A DNA stretch of 64,000 bases from Variovorax dokdonensis. Lineage in GTDB: Bacteria; Pseudomonadota; Gammaproteobacteria; Burkholderiales; Burkholderiaceae_C. Below, piece after piece: positions 1-8,555 of the stretch. Made by a program: the position numbers and the translations under genes. Positions within the stretch are counted from its first letter, which is position 1. Each line of letters begins with the position of its first letter. The stretch covers positions 868,001 through 932,000 of the forward strand of contig NZ_JASZYV010000002.1 in NCBI RefSeq assembly GCF_030316895.1, written 5' to 3'. Under the pieces are notes generated by a model. It saw only the letters and a program-made list of their open reading frames with translations. It did no database searches and was not told where the DNA came from.

Positions 1-305
1 ACCAGCAGAAGGTGGTGCTCGGCAAGTGGCTGTTCGCGCAGCCGGAACTGCTGATCCTGGATGAGCCCACGCGCGGCATCGACGTGGGCGCCAAGTACGA
101 GATCTACACGCTCATCGACCGGCTGGCCGGCGAGGGCAAGGGAGTATTGATGATTTCATCGGAATTGCCCGAACTGCTGGGCATGTGCGATCGCATCTAC
201 GTGATGAACGAAGGGCGCTTCGTGGCGCAGATGCCGGTGCATGAAGCCTCGCAGGAGCGCATCATGCATGCCATCGTCGCATCGGGGAGCAGCGTCCATG
301 CCTGA
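1..305 (+). CDS. gguA: Monosaccharide ABC transporter ATP-binding protein, C-terminal end (partial)
   Basis: Only the last 100 or so residues are present; the gene begins before the window. It is the C-terminal nucleotide-binding domain of a double-domain sugar importer ATPase (RbsA/XylG/MmsA/GguA type). Seen: the end of the ABC signature ([10 protein letters not shown]), Walker B and D-loop [14 protein letters not shown], and the conserved [20 protein letters not shown] segment after the switch region. It would power import of monosaccharides through the permease encoded next, whose ATG overlaps this stop by 8 bases. GguA/MmsA is favoured because the following permease is the long GguB/MmsB form. 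The upstream binding protein (ChvE-like) would lie outside the window. Confidence 0.88.
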   Translation, partial: QQKVVLGKWLFAQPELLILDEPTRGIDVGAKYEIYTLIDRLAGEGKGVLMISSELPELLGMCDRIYVMNEGRFVAQMPVHEASQERIMHAIVASGSSVHA

Positions 306-1536
306 CAGCACCGCCAAGGTCGACATGAGCGTGCGCGCGGCGCCTGACGCGCGCGTGCCCGGCAAGCCGCGCGCGCATGCCGGCTTCCTGAAGAGCAACC
401 TGCGCGAGTACGGCATGCTGATCTCGCTGGTGGCGATCATGGTGCTGTTCCAGGTGCTGACGGACGGCACGCTGATGCGTCCGCTCAACCTGACCAACCT
501 GGTGCTGCAGAACAGCTACATCGTCATCATGGCGCTGGGCATGCTGCTGGTCATCGTCAGCGGCCACATCGACCTGTCGGTCGGTTCGGTTTGCGGCTTC
601 ATCGGCGCGCTGGCTGCGGTGCTCATGGTGGAGTACCACTGGCACTACCTGCCCGCGCTGCTCGCCTGCCTGGTGGCGGGCGGGCTGATCGGCGCGTCGC
701 AGGGCTGGTTCGTCGCGTACTTCCGGGTGCCGTCGTTCATCGTCACGCTGGCGGGCATGCTGGTGTTCAAGGGGCTGACGCTGGCGCTTCTGGCCGGTCA
801 GTCGGTCGGGCCCTTTCCCGAGACTTTCCAGCGGCTGAGTTCGGGCTTCGTGCCCGAGTTGACCGGCGCCGCGCCCGGGCAGGGATTGCGCCTCACCTCG
901 CTCCTGCTGGGCGCCCTGGCGGCCGCCGCGCTGGTGTTCTTCAAGCTGCGCGGGCGCAACAAGCTGGCGCGCGACGCCATGACCACCGAACCGCTGGGTT
1001 TCTTCCTGGCGCGCAACATCCTGTTTGCCGCTGCCATCCTGCTGCTGAGCTACCTGCTTTCCACCTACAAGGGGCTGCCCAATGTGCTGGTGATCATGGC
1101 GATACTGATCGTCGCCTACGAGTTCCTGACCAACCAGACCACGGTGGGACGGCGCATCTACGCCCTGGGCGGCAACGAGAAGGCGGCGCGCCTGTCGGGC
1201 ATCCGCACGCAGCGCCTGACCTTCCTGGCCTTCGTCAACATGGGCATGCTGGCGGCGCTGGCGGGCCTGGTCTTCGCGGCGCGCCTGAACACGGCAACCC
1301 CCAAGGCCGGACTCGGGTTCGAGCTGGACGTCATCGCCGCCTGCTTCATCGGCGGGGCCTCCGCGTCGGGCGGCGTGGGCAAGGTCATGGGCGCCGTGAT
1401 CGGCGCCTTCATCATGGGCGTCATGAACAACGGCATGTCGATCCTCGGCGTGGGCATCGACTACCAGCAGGTGATCAAGGGACTGGTGTTGCTGGCGGCC
1501 GTCTTCGTCGATGTCTACAACAAGAACAAGGCATGA
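298..1536 (+). CDS. gguB: Monosaccharide ABC transporter permease, GguB/MmsB type
   Basis: 412-residue inner-membrane permease of the BPD_transp_2 family (RbsC/XylH/MmsB). Seen: many hydrophobic segments from about residue 40 onward, the family hallmark [11 protein letters not shown] near residue 95, a hydrophilic mid-section with [17 protein letters not shown] that is typical of the longer XylH/MmsB proteins, and [18 protein letters not shown] near the C-terminus. The start at 298 is chosen because it overlaps the preceding stop and the protein then begins at the usual distance from the first membrane segment; an in-frame ATG at 241 would lie deep in the upstream gene. Translationally coupled to genes on both sides. 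The exact sugar is not readable from sequence. Confidence 0.88.
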   Translation: MPDSTAKVDMSVRAAPDARVPGKPRAHAGFLKSNLREYGMLISLVAIMVLFQVLTDGTLMRPLNLTNLVLQNSYIVIMALGMLLVIVSGHIDLSVGSVCGFIGALAAVLMVEYHWHYLPALLACLVAGGLIGASQGWFVAYFRVPSFIVTLAGMLVFKGLTLALLAGQSVGPFPETFQRLSSGFVPELTGAAPGQGLRLTSLLLGALAAAALVFFKLRGRNKLARDAMTTEPLGFFLARNILFAAAILLLSYLLSTYKGLPNVLVIMAILIVAYEFLTNQTTVGRRIYALGGNEKAARLSGIRTQRLTFLAFVNMGMLAALAGLVFAARLNTATPKAGLGFELDVIAACFIGGASASGGVGKVMGAVIGAFIMGVMNNGMSILGVGIDYQQVIKGLVLLAAVFVDVYNKNKA

Positions 1537-3050
1537 GCGCGCCCGCACCGTCCCGGCCGGTGCTCGAACTCTCGGGCATCCACAAGCAGTTCAACGGCAT
1601 TCCTGCGTTGGCGGATGTGCGGCTCACGCTGCGGGCCGGCGAGATCCACACGCTGATGGGCCAGAACGGCGCCGGCAAGTCCACGCTGATCAAGGTGCTG
1701 ACCGGCGTCTACCCGTTCGACGCCGGCGAGATGCGGCTGGACGGGTCGGCCATCCGCCCCGCGTCTCCGCTGGCGGCCCAGCAGCTGGGCATCAGCACGG
1801 TCTACCAGGAAGTGAACCTCTGCCCCAATCTGTCGGTGGCCGAGAACATCTTCGCCGGGCGCTATCCGCGTCGTGGCCTGCTGCAACGCATCGACTGGCC
1901 CGCGGCCAGGCGCGGCGCGGAGGAGCTGCTGGCTCGCCTCGATGTGCGGCTCGACGTATCGCGGCTGCTGTCGAGCTACCCGGTGGCGGTGCAGCAGATG
2001 GTGGCCATCGCCCGCGCGCTGGGGGTGCAGGCGAAGGTGCTGATCCTCGACGAGCCGACGTCCAGCCTCGACGAGGAAGAGGTGAACAAGCTGTTCGACG
2101 TGCTGCGCCGGTTGCGCGCCGAGGGGCTGGCCATCCTGTTCGTGACGCACTTTCTGAACCAGGTGTATGCGGTGTCCGATCGCATCACCGTTCTGCGCAA
2201 CGGGGCCTGGGTGGGCGAATGGGCCGCGGCCGACCTGGGGCCGCAGGCGCTCATCTCGGCCATGGTGGGGCGCGAGTTCGACATGGCGGCCGGCTCGGAT
2301 GCGGCCCGTCCACCGGTGCCCGAGGGCGCGCCGGTGTTGCTGCAGGCCAGTGGCCTGGGGCAGCGCGGGCAGTTGCAGCCTCTGGACATCGGCCTGCGCC
2401 AGGGCGAGGTGGTCGGCCTGGCCGGGCTGCTCGGCTCGGGCCGCACGGAGCTGGCGCGCCTGCTGTTCGGCCTGGCGCGTCCGGACAGCGGCGAGCTGCG
2501 CATCGACGGCAAGGCGGTGCGCTTCCAGGCGCCGGCCGATGCGGTGGCGCAGGGCCTGGCGATGTGTCCCGAGGAGCGCAAGACGGACGGCATCGTGGCC
2601 GAACTGTCGGTGCGCGAGAACATTGCGCTGGCGTTGCAGGCCAGCCTGGGGCTCAAGCGCAACCTCTCGCGCGCCGAGCAGACCCGCCTGGCCGAAGCGT
2701 TCGTGAAAGCGCTGGGCATCAAGACTGCCAGCGTGGAGACGCCCATCGGCCTGCTGTCGGGCGGCAACCAGCAGAAGGCGGTGCTCGCACGCTGGCTGGC
2801 CACTCAGCCCCGCCTGCTGCTGCTCGACGAGCCCACGCGGGGCATCGACGTTGCCGCCAAGCAGGAGATCCTGCAGGAGATCCTTCGCCTGGCCGGCGAG
2901 GGCATGTCGGTGCTGTTCATCTCCTCGGAGATGGACGAGGTGGTGCGCCTGTCGCACCGAGTGGCCGTGCTGCGCGACCGGCGCAAGGTGGGCGAGTTGC
3001 CCGCGGGGTGCAGCGAGGAAGACGTCTACGAAATGATCGCAAGGACATGA
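1533..3050 (+). CDS. ytfR: Sugar ABC transporter ATP-binding protein, YtfR type
   Basis: 505-residue double ATPase of a CUT2 sugar importer. The N-terminal domain has Walker A GQNGAGKST (residues 43-51) and Walker B LILDEPTSSLDEEE, but its signature region (SYPVAVQQMVAIARAL) is degenerate. The C-terminal domain has the usual altered Walker A (GLLGSGRTE) with an intact signature LSGGNQQKAVLARWL and Walker [15 protein letters not shown]. This asymmetry is normal for RbsA-like proteins. ATGA overlap with the preceding permease stop and again with the next permease. The following two distinct permeases match the ytfR-ytfT-yjfF order of the E. coli galactofuranose importer; the substrate here is inferred, not shown. 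Confidence 0.87.
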   Translation: MSAPAPSRPVLELSGIHKQFNGIPALADVRLTLRAGEIHTLMGQNGAGKSTLIKVLTGVYPFDAGEMRLDGSAIRPASPLAAQQLGISTVYQEVNLCPNLSVAENIFAGRYPRRGLLQRIDWPAARRGAEELLARLDVRLDVSRLLSSYPVAVQQMVAIARALGVQAKVLILDEPTSSLDEEEVNKLFDVLRRLRAEGLAILFVTHFLNQVYAVSDRITVLRNGAWVGEWAAADLGPQALISAMVGREFDMAAGSDAARPPVPEGAPVLLQASGLGQRGQLQPLDIGLRQGEVVGLAGLLGSGRTELARLLFGLARPDSGELRIDGKAVRFQAPADAVAQGLAMCPEERKTDGIVAELSVRENIALALQASLGLKRNLSRAEQTRLAEAFVKALGIKTASVETPIGLLSGGNQQKAVLARWLATQPRLLLLDEPTRGIDVAAKQEILQEILRLAGEGMSVLFISSEMDEVVRLSHRVAVLRDRRKVGELPAGCSEEDVYEMIART

Positions 3051-4123
3051 CCCAGGCCCGACAACCAGGCGCTTCGCTCGTCGCCGCGGCCTTGCGGCAT
3101 CGGCTCATGTGGCCGGTGGTCACGCTGTGTCTGCTGCTTGCGCTCAATGCCGCGTTCAATCCGACCTTCCTGCACATCGAGTGGCGCGACGGCCACTTGT
3201 ACGGCAGCCTGATCGACATCCTCAATCGGGCCGCGCCGCTGGTGCTGGTGGCGCTGGGCATGACGCTGGTGATCGCCACGCGCGGCATCGACATCTCGGT
3301 GGGCGCGGTGGTGGCGATCGCCGCGGCGCTGGCGGCCTCGATGATCGGAGGCTCGCTGGTGGTGAAGGATGGCGCGGCCGCCGATGTCAGCCGCTTCCCG
3401 ATGTGGCTGGCCATCGCTGCGGCACTGGGCGTGGCCCTGGCCTGCGGTCTGTGGAATGGCCTGCTGGTGGCGCGCATCGGCATGCAGCCGATCATTGCCA
3501 CGCTCATTCTGATGGTGGCGGGCCGTGGCATCGCGCAGCTCATCACCGAGGGCCAGATCATCACGATCTACTACGCGCCCTATTTCTTCATGGGGGGTGG
3601 TTACCTGCTGGGCCTGCCATTTGCGCTCTTCATCGCGGCGGCGGTGTTCGCGCTGCTGCACCTGGCCGTGTCGCGCAGCGCGCTCGGGCTGTTCATCCAG
3701 TCGGTGGGCATCAACCCGGCCGCGGCGCGACTGGCCGGCGTGCGGGCGCGCAGCCTGACCGTTGGCGTCTACATGCTGTGTGCCTTCTGCGCCGGACTGG
3801 CGGGCCTGATCATCAGCTCGAACGTGAAGAGCGCCGACGGCAACAACGCGGGGCTGCTGCTGGAGCTCGATGCGATCCTGGCCGTCACGCTCGGTGGCAC
3901 GTCGCTCAACGGGGGGCGATTCAGCCTGGTGGGCAGCGTGATCGGCGCGCTCATCATCCAGACACTGACCTACGCCATCTATTCCATGGGCGTGCCGCCC
4001 GAGATCAACCTGGTCGTCAAGGCCGTGGTGGTCTTCACCGTGATGCTGCTGCAGTCGCCAGAATTCCGGGCGCAGATGCGTGACCTGGCGTTCAGGCCTG
4101 CGCGCAAGGGAGCGCGCCCGTGA
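3047..4123 (+). CDS. ytfT: Sugar ABC transporter permease, YtfT type
   Basis: 358-residue CUT2 permease. Seen: an N-terminal cytoplasmic stretch of about 25 residues, a first membrane segment (LMWPVVTLCLLLALNAAF), the hallmark ATRGIDISVGAVVAI near residue 85, IGMQPIIATLILMVAGRGIA, and LELDAILAVTLGGTSLNGG towards the end. It would form a heteromeric channel with the next gene product. ATGA overlap with ytfR and GTGA overlap with the next gene make the set one translationally coupled unit. A long unrelated reading frame extends far upstream of 3047 in the same frame, but it runs through ytfR and is not used. Confidence 0.86.
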   Translation: MTQARQPGASLVAAALRHRLMWPVVTLCLLLALNAAFNPTFLHIEWRDGHLYGSLIDILNRAAPLVLVALGMTLVIATRGIDISVGAVVAIAAALAASMIGGSLVVKDGAAADVSRFPMWLAIAAALGVALACGLWNGLLVARIGMQPIIATLILMVAGRGIAQLITEGQIITIYYAPYFFMGGGYLLGLPFALFIAAAVFALLHLAVSRSALGLFIQSVGINPAAARLAGVRARSLTVGVYMLCAFCAGLAGLIISSNVKSADGNNAGLLLELDAILAVTLGGTSLNGGRFSLVGSVIGALIIQTLTYAIYSMGVPPEINLVVKAVVVFTVMLLQSPEFRAQMRDLAFRPARKGARP

Positions 4124-5169
4124 GCGCACTCGCCACCGATCGCGAGGGCGCCGACGCGGCATCGGCCGGCTCAGCCGTCCATGCCGGCACGCCCGCATTC
4201 GCCGGAGCGCGTTTGCAGCGTCGCTCGCTGCCACTCATGGTGACGATGGCGCTGTTCGCCATCATGGCCACGCTCGGCTCCGTGGCCTATCCGGGCTTTT
4301 TCTCGGCGCAGGTGTTCCTCAACCTGCTGATCGACAACGCCTTCCTGTGCGTGGTGGCTGTGGGCATGACCTTCGTGATCCTGTCCGGCGGCATCGACCT
4401 GTCGGTGGGGTCGGTCATCGCGCTCACGACGATGGTGTGCGCGTCGCTGGTGGAGCACCACGGGTGGCATCCGCTCGCAGCCATGCCGCTGGTGCTTGTA
4501 ATGGGCACGGGCTTCGGCGCGCTGATGGGCTTCTTGATCGAGCGCTTCCGGCTGCAGCCCTTCATCGTCACGCTGGCTGGCATGTTCCTGGCGCGCGGCC
4601 TTTGCTATGTGATCAGCATCGACTCGATCAGCATTTCGAACGAGTTCTACTCGGATCTGTCGTTCATCCGCATACCGGTTGGTGGCGGGGCCACCGTCAC
4701 CCTGAGCGCGGTCATCGCGCTGGTGGTGGTTGCGGCAGGCGCCTACCTCGCGCACTACACCCAGTTCGGGCGCACGGTCTATGCGGTTGGTGGCAACGAG
4801 CAGTCGGCGTTGTTGATGGGCTTGCCGGTGCGCGCCACGGTTGTCGGCGTCTATGCGCTGTCGGGCTTCTGCTCGGCGCTTGGCGGCGTGCTGTTCACCT
4901 TCTACATGCTCTCCGGCTACGGGCTCCATGCCCTGGGGCTGGAGCTAGACGCCATCGCCGCCGTGGTGATCGGCGGGACGCTACTCACCGGCGGCGTCGG
5001 CTACGTGGTCGGAACGTTGTTCGGCGTGATGATGCTCGGAATCATCCAGACGCTGATTGCCTTCGACGGCACGCTCAGCTCGTGGTGGACGCGCATCGCC
5101 GTGGGCGCGCTGCTGTTCGTGTTCTGCCTGATGCAGCGCCTTTTGACGGCGCGCTCAGGCAGTCACTAG
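4120..5169 (+). CDS. yjfF: Sugar ABC transporter permease, YjfF type
   Basis: 349-residue CUT2 permease, second membrane subunit beside YtfT. The GTG start at 4120 overlaps the ytfT stop (GTGA). Seen: hallmark [17 protein letters not shown] near residue 90, [20 protein letters not shown], then YAVGGNEQSALLMGLPV and GLELDAIAAVVIGGTLLTGG, all typical of YjfF. The first 40 residues are hydrophilic and alanine-rich, longer than in E. coli YjfF. It is the last gene of the transporter run and ends 20 bases from a convergent gene. No substrate-binding protein gene lies anywhere between gguA and here. Confidence 0.87.
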   Translation: MSALATDREGADAASAGSAVHAGTPAFAGARLQRRSLPLMVTMALFAIMATLGSVAYPGFFSAQVFLNLLIDNAFLCVVAVGMTFVILSGGIDLSVGSVIALTTMVCASLVEHHGWHPLAAMPLVLVMGTGFGALMGFLIERFRLQPFIVTLAGMFLARGLCYVISIDSISISNEFYSDLSFIRIPVGGGATVTLSAVIALVVVAAGAYLAHYTQFGRTVYAVGGNEQSALLMGLPVRATVVGVYALSGFCSALGGVLFTFYMLSGYGLHALGLELDAIAAVVIGGTLLTGGVGYVVGTLFGVMMLGIIQTLIAFDGTLSSWWTRIAVGALLFVFCLMQRLLTARSGSH

Positions 5170-5189
5170 GCGCTGCGCGCTTTTGCCGA

Positions 5190-5732
5190 TCAGCGCGGCG
5201 TGGCCGGCGTCATCGGCGCGATGGGCGCGCTTTGCATCGGCATCGGCGGGGGCGGCGGCGAGACGGCGGGCGCAGGCATCGTGTTGTAAGTGCGGGCGGG
5301 CGGCATCGTCGCCGGCGGCGGCATGGGCCGCGGCGGCGGCATGCCCGAGGTGGGCGTGACGCTGGTCAGCGGCACGGTGGTCACGGTTTCACGGATCGCG
5401 CCGCCGCCCATCACGCTGCCTTCGATGGTGGTGTCGCCGGTGCCGAGCACACGCTGCTCGCAGGCCAGCTTGTCGGCCGGCGGCTGCGCACTGCAACGCG
5501 CCAGGGCGTTCTGGCGATAGACGTCGGGCGAGGCGTGCGTCAGGTTGCCGCGGCTGGACGCCTGGGCGGCGGCACCGGCCTCGCGCAGGCAGGCCTGCTT
5601 GTCTTGCATCACACCGTCGCAGGTGGCGCGTTCGGCCTGGAATTGGTTTTTCTGTGCATGGGCAGGCAGCATGGCAAGGCTGCCCACGGCCAGCAGCGCG
5701 GAGGCACAGGTCGTTCTCAAAATGGCATTCAT
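5190..5732 (-). CDS. Small secreted protein with Cys-containing core and Pro-rich tail
   Basis: 180-residue protein of unknown function. Seen: an N-terminal signal peptide (about residues 1-26, ending LPAHAQ), a core with four cysteines (ATCDGVMQDKQACLREAG, then ALARCSAQ and KLACEQRVLG), and a C-terminal third rich in Pro and Met (MPPPRPMPPPATMPPA). The start at 5732 is chosen for an AGGAG about 6-7 bases upstream and the signal peptide; the frame continues upstream without a signal. Proteins with this cysteine core are common, in my recollection, as uncharacterised exported proteins in Burkholderiales. It faces the sugar transporter operon and is read towards it. Function not assigned. Confidence 0.72.
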   Translation of the reverse strand: MNAILRTTCASALLAVGSLAMLPAHAQKNQFQAERATCDGVMQDKQACLREAGAAAQASSRGNLTHASPDVYRQNALARCSAQPPADKLACEQRVLGTGDTTIEGSVMGGGAIRETVTTVPLTSVTPTSGMPPPRPMPPPATMPPARTYNTMPAPAVSPPPPPMPMQSAPIAPMTPATPR

Positions 5733-5928
5733 GGTCGGACTCCTCTGTTCGCGAAAGTGCCGCAGCGGATCGCCGTGTGGCGCCGGTGTGCGGCTCGATC
5801 TTCGGAGTCGCCAGTTTGGCCGGCTGGTCGCGCCGCGCCTGTGGGCACAGGCGGCACGGCCATGTCGGAGCCGGTGGCCGCGTGGGCGGAGGTGCTGTCC
5901 TACGCCGCGCGGGCCGCTCAAAGTCCGC

Positions 5929-8505
5929 TCAGGCCGCGGCCTCGGTCATGCGCCGGGCCAGATGCGCCAGTGCTTCTTCCACCTGGTCCACCAGGATCAA
6001 CGACAGGTCGCCGGGCTCCAGGCGATCCAGCGCATGGTCGATGGCGGCGAACTCGCCACGGATCTCCTCGATGTGGTGGGTGCGAGTGGCTCCGTGCAGG
6101 CCCTGGCGCAGCAGCGCCATCACCTCGCCGTCGGCGCGGCCACGCTGGGCCGCGTCCTGGTACAGGATGACTTCGTCGAAAGCCTTGCCAAGGATGGCGG
6201 TCTGCTCGCGGATGTCCTGGTCGCGCCGGTCGCCTGCGCCGCTGATGACCACCTGCCTGCGCCTGGCCGGCATGCTGTCGACGGCGGCCACCAGCGCGCG
6301 CATCGCGTCCGTGTTGTGGCCATAGTCAGCGATGACCGTCGCGCCGCGATAGTCCATCACGTTGAAGCGGCCGGGCACGCCGGCGGCGTCGCTCTTGAAG
6401 CTCGCCAGACCACTGCGGATGGTGTCCCAGTCCAGGCCCAGGGCCCAGGCCGAGGCCACCGCCGCCATGACGTTGTCCACCTGAAAGCCGATGGTGCCGC
6501 CGCGTGTGATCGGCACGTCGCGCAGTGGCACGCGTTCGCGCCAGGCGCCTTCGGCGGCTATGACGGCGTCCTGGTCCACATACACGGTGCGGCGGCCTTG
6601 CGCGCGGTGCGTGGCCATCACGGGATGGGTGCGGTCGGCGGCGAAGAAGATGACGCTGCCCGGGCAGGTGGGCGCCATGGCCGCCACGTTGGGGTCGGCC
6701 GCGTTGAGCACGGCAAAACCTTGCGGCGCCACGTTGCGCACGATCACGCGCTTGAGCACCGCCAGTTCTTCCACCGAGTTGATGTAGTTCAGCCCCAGGT
6801 GATCGCCTTCGCCGAGGTTGGTGACCACCGCCACCTCGCAGCGGTCGAAGCCCAGGCCCTCGCGCAGGATGCCGCCGCGCGCCACCTCGAACACGGCCGC
6901 TTCGACGTCGGGGTGCAGCAGCACGTTGCGCGCGCTCTTGGGCCCGCTGCAGTCGCCGCTGTCGGTCTGGCGGCCGTCGATGTAGACGCCGTCGGTATTG
7001 GTCATGCCGGTCACCCGGCCGCTGGAAGCCAGCAGGTGGTTGATGAGGCGCGCGGTGGTGGTCTTGCCGTTGGTGCCGGTCACGGCCACCACCGGGATGC
7101 GGCCGTCGTCGCCGTCGGCGAACAGCTGGTCGACCACCGCCTCGCCCACCGCGCGGCCGCGGCCGAACGATGGCGAGATGTGCATGCGCAGCCCGGGAGC
7201 CGCATTGACTTCGACCACGCCGCCCGACTGCTCTTCCAACGGCACCTGCACGCTTTCGCAGACGAGGTCGACGCCGCAGATGTGCAGGCCCACCATCTGC
7301 GCGGCATCCACGGCGCGCGCGGCCACTTCAGGATGCACGGTGTCGGTCACGTCGGTGGCGGTCCCGCCGGTGGACAGATTGGCGTTGTTGCGAAGCACCA
7401 CGCGCTGGCCGGGCTCGGGCACGCTGTCGGCGGTGAGCCCCTGCGCCTCCAGGCGGCCGATGGCGATGTCGTCCAGCCGGATCTTGGTGAGCGACGTGGC
7501 ATGGCCTTCGCCACGGCGCGGATCGAGATTGATGGCGTCGACCAGCTGGCGCACCGTGCTCGTGCCGTCGCCCACCACGTTGGGCGGATCGCGCCGCGCG
7601 GCGGCCACCAGGCGGTCGCCCACCACGAGCAGCCGGAAGTCGAAGCCGGGCAGGTACTTCTCGACCATCACCTCTCCGTATTCGGCTGCGGAGGCGTAGG
7701 CCGCCGCGAGCTGTTCGCGGCTGACGATGTTGACGGTGACGCCCTTGCCCTGGTTGCCGTCCTGCGGCTTGACCACAACGGGCAGGCCGATCTCGTGGGC
7801 GGCCTCCCAGGCATCGTCCAGGCTGGTGACGGGGCGGCCGCGCGGCACCGGAACGCCGGCGGCATTGAGCAGCTGCTTGGTCAGTTCCTTGTCCTGCGCA
7901 ATCGACTCGGCCACGCCGGACGTCGAATCGACTTCCGCCGCCTGGATGCGCCGCTGGCGCACGCCCCAGCCGAACTGCACGAGGCTGCCGCGCGTCAGGC
8001 GCCGGAACGGAATGCCGCGCGCCACGGCGGCATCGACGATGGCGCCGGTGCTCGGGCCCAGGCGCTCGTCTTCGTCCAGCTCGCGCAACTGCGCGATGGC
8101 GGCGGCGGCGTCGAAGCTGCCGGCCTCGCTCAGCGCGGCCTCGATCAGCTGGTGTGCCAGCTTCACGGCCAGGCGGCCGACCGGTTCTTCGACGTACTGC
8201 ACCACCACCTGGTACACGCCTTCCTCGGCGGTGCCCGCGGTGTGGCCGAACGTGACGGCGATGCCGGCCTGCACCTGCAGCGCCAGAGCAGCCGCTTCCA
8301 ACACATGGGCCAGAGATAGCGGTTGGCCGAGCACGACCGGATGGAGCTCTCCGATGCCGGGGAACAGCGCACGCAGGTGCTGCTCGAAACCGGGCAACTG
8401 CTCGATGCTCTGCTCGGCGCCCTTGCAGTGCACCACAGACTCGATGGAGGTGTGCCTGCTCCACAGGTTGGGGCCGCGCAAGGCGCGTGTGCGGATGATG
8501 TCCAT
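5929..8505 (-). CDS. cphA: Cyanophycin synthetase CphA
   Basis: 858 residues. Polymerises aspartate and arginine into cyanophycin, a cytoplasmic nitrogen reserve. Seen: an N-terminal domain (1-160), an ATP-grasp domain (about 200-460; Asp addition) with VVVKPQDGNQGKGV and VVEVNAAPGLRMH, and a Mur-ligase-like domain (about 470-858; Arg addition) with intact P-loop GTNGKTTT at 477-484 and a full C-terminal lobe. The start at 8505 gives the usual MDIIRTRALRGPN opening. The N-terminal domain reads AHVLEAAALAL where cyanobacterial CphA has an HxxEH-type motif, so the proposed primer-making hydrolytic site looks lost. It follows cphA' by 50 bases on the same strand. Confidence 0.93.
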   Translation of the reverse strand: MDIIRTRALRGPNLWSRHTSIESVVHCKGAEQSIEQLPGFEQHLRALFPGIGELHPVVLGQPLSLAHVLEAAALALQVQAGIAVTFGHTAGTAEEGVYQVVVQYVEEPVGRLAVKLAHQLIEAALSEAGSFDAAAAIAQLRELDEDERLGPSTGAIVDAAVARGIPFRRLTRGSLVQFGWGVRQRRIQAAEVDSTSGVAESIAQDKELTKQLLNAAGVPVPRGRPVTSLDDAWEAAHEIGLPVVVKPQDGNQGKGVTVNIVSREQLAAAYASAAEYGEVMVEKYLPGFDFRLLVVGDRLVAAARRDPPNVVGDGTSTVRQLVDAINLDPRRGEGHATSLTKIRLDDIAIGRLEAQGLTADSVPEPGQRVVLRNNANLSTGGTATDVTDTVHPEVAARAVDAAQMVGLHICGVDLVCESVQVPLEEQSGGVVEVNAAPGLRMHISPSFGRGRAVGEAVVDQLFADGDDGRIPVVAVTGTNGKTTTARLINHLLASSGRVTGMTNTDGVYIDGRQTDSGDCSGPKSARNVLLHPDVEAAVFEVARGGILREGLGFDRCEVAVVTNLGEGDHLGLNYINSVEELAVLKRVIVRNVAPQGFAVLNAADPNVAAMAPTCPGSVIFFAADRTHPVMATHRAQGRRTVYVDQDAVIAAEGAWRERVPLRDVPITRGGTIGFQVDNVMAAVASAWALGLDWDTIRSGLASFKSDAAGVPGRFNVMDYRGATVIADYGHNTDAMRALVAAVDSMPARRRQVVISGAGDRRDQDIREQTAILGKAFDEVILYQDAAQRGRADGEVMALLRQGLHGATRTHHIEEIRGEFAAIDHALDRLEPGDLSLILVDQVEEALAHLARRMTEAAA

Positions 8506-8555
8506 GGTCGCTCGTCTACTTGTCGTGTTGTCTTGTCGTGGGGCGAATCGGCTCG

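Noticed and set aside
262..1548. 428-codon minus-strand frame opposite the gguB permease
   Set aside because: High-GC shadow: its translation is dominated by His, Gln, Arg and Asp with no family motif, and the plus strand encodes a clear permease.
4080..6170. Very long plus-strand frame of 696 codons
   Set aside because: It runs across yjfF and two opposite-strand genes in the wrong frame and has Arg/His-rich shadow composition.
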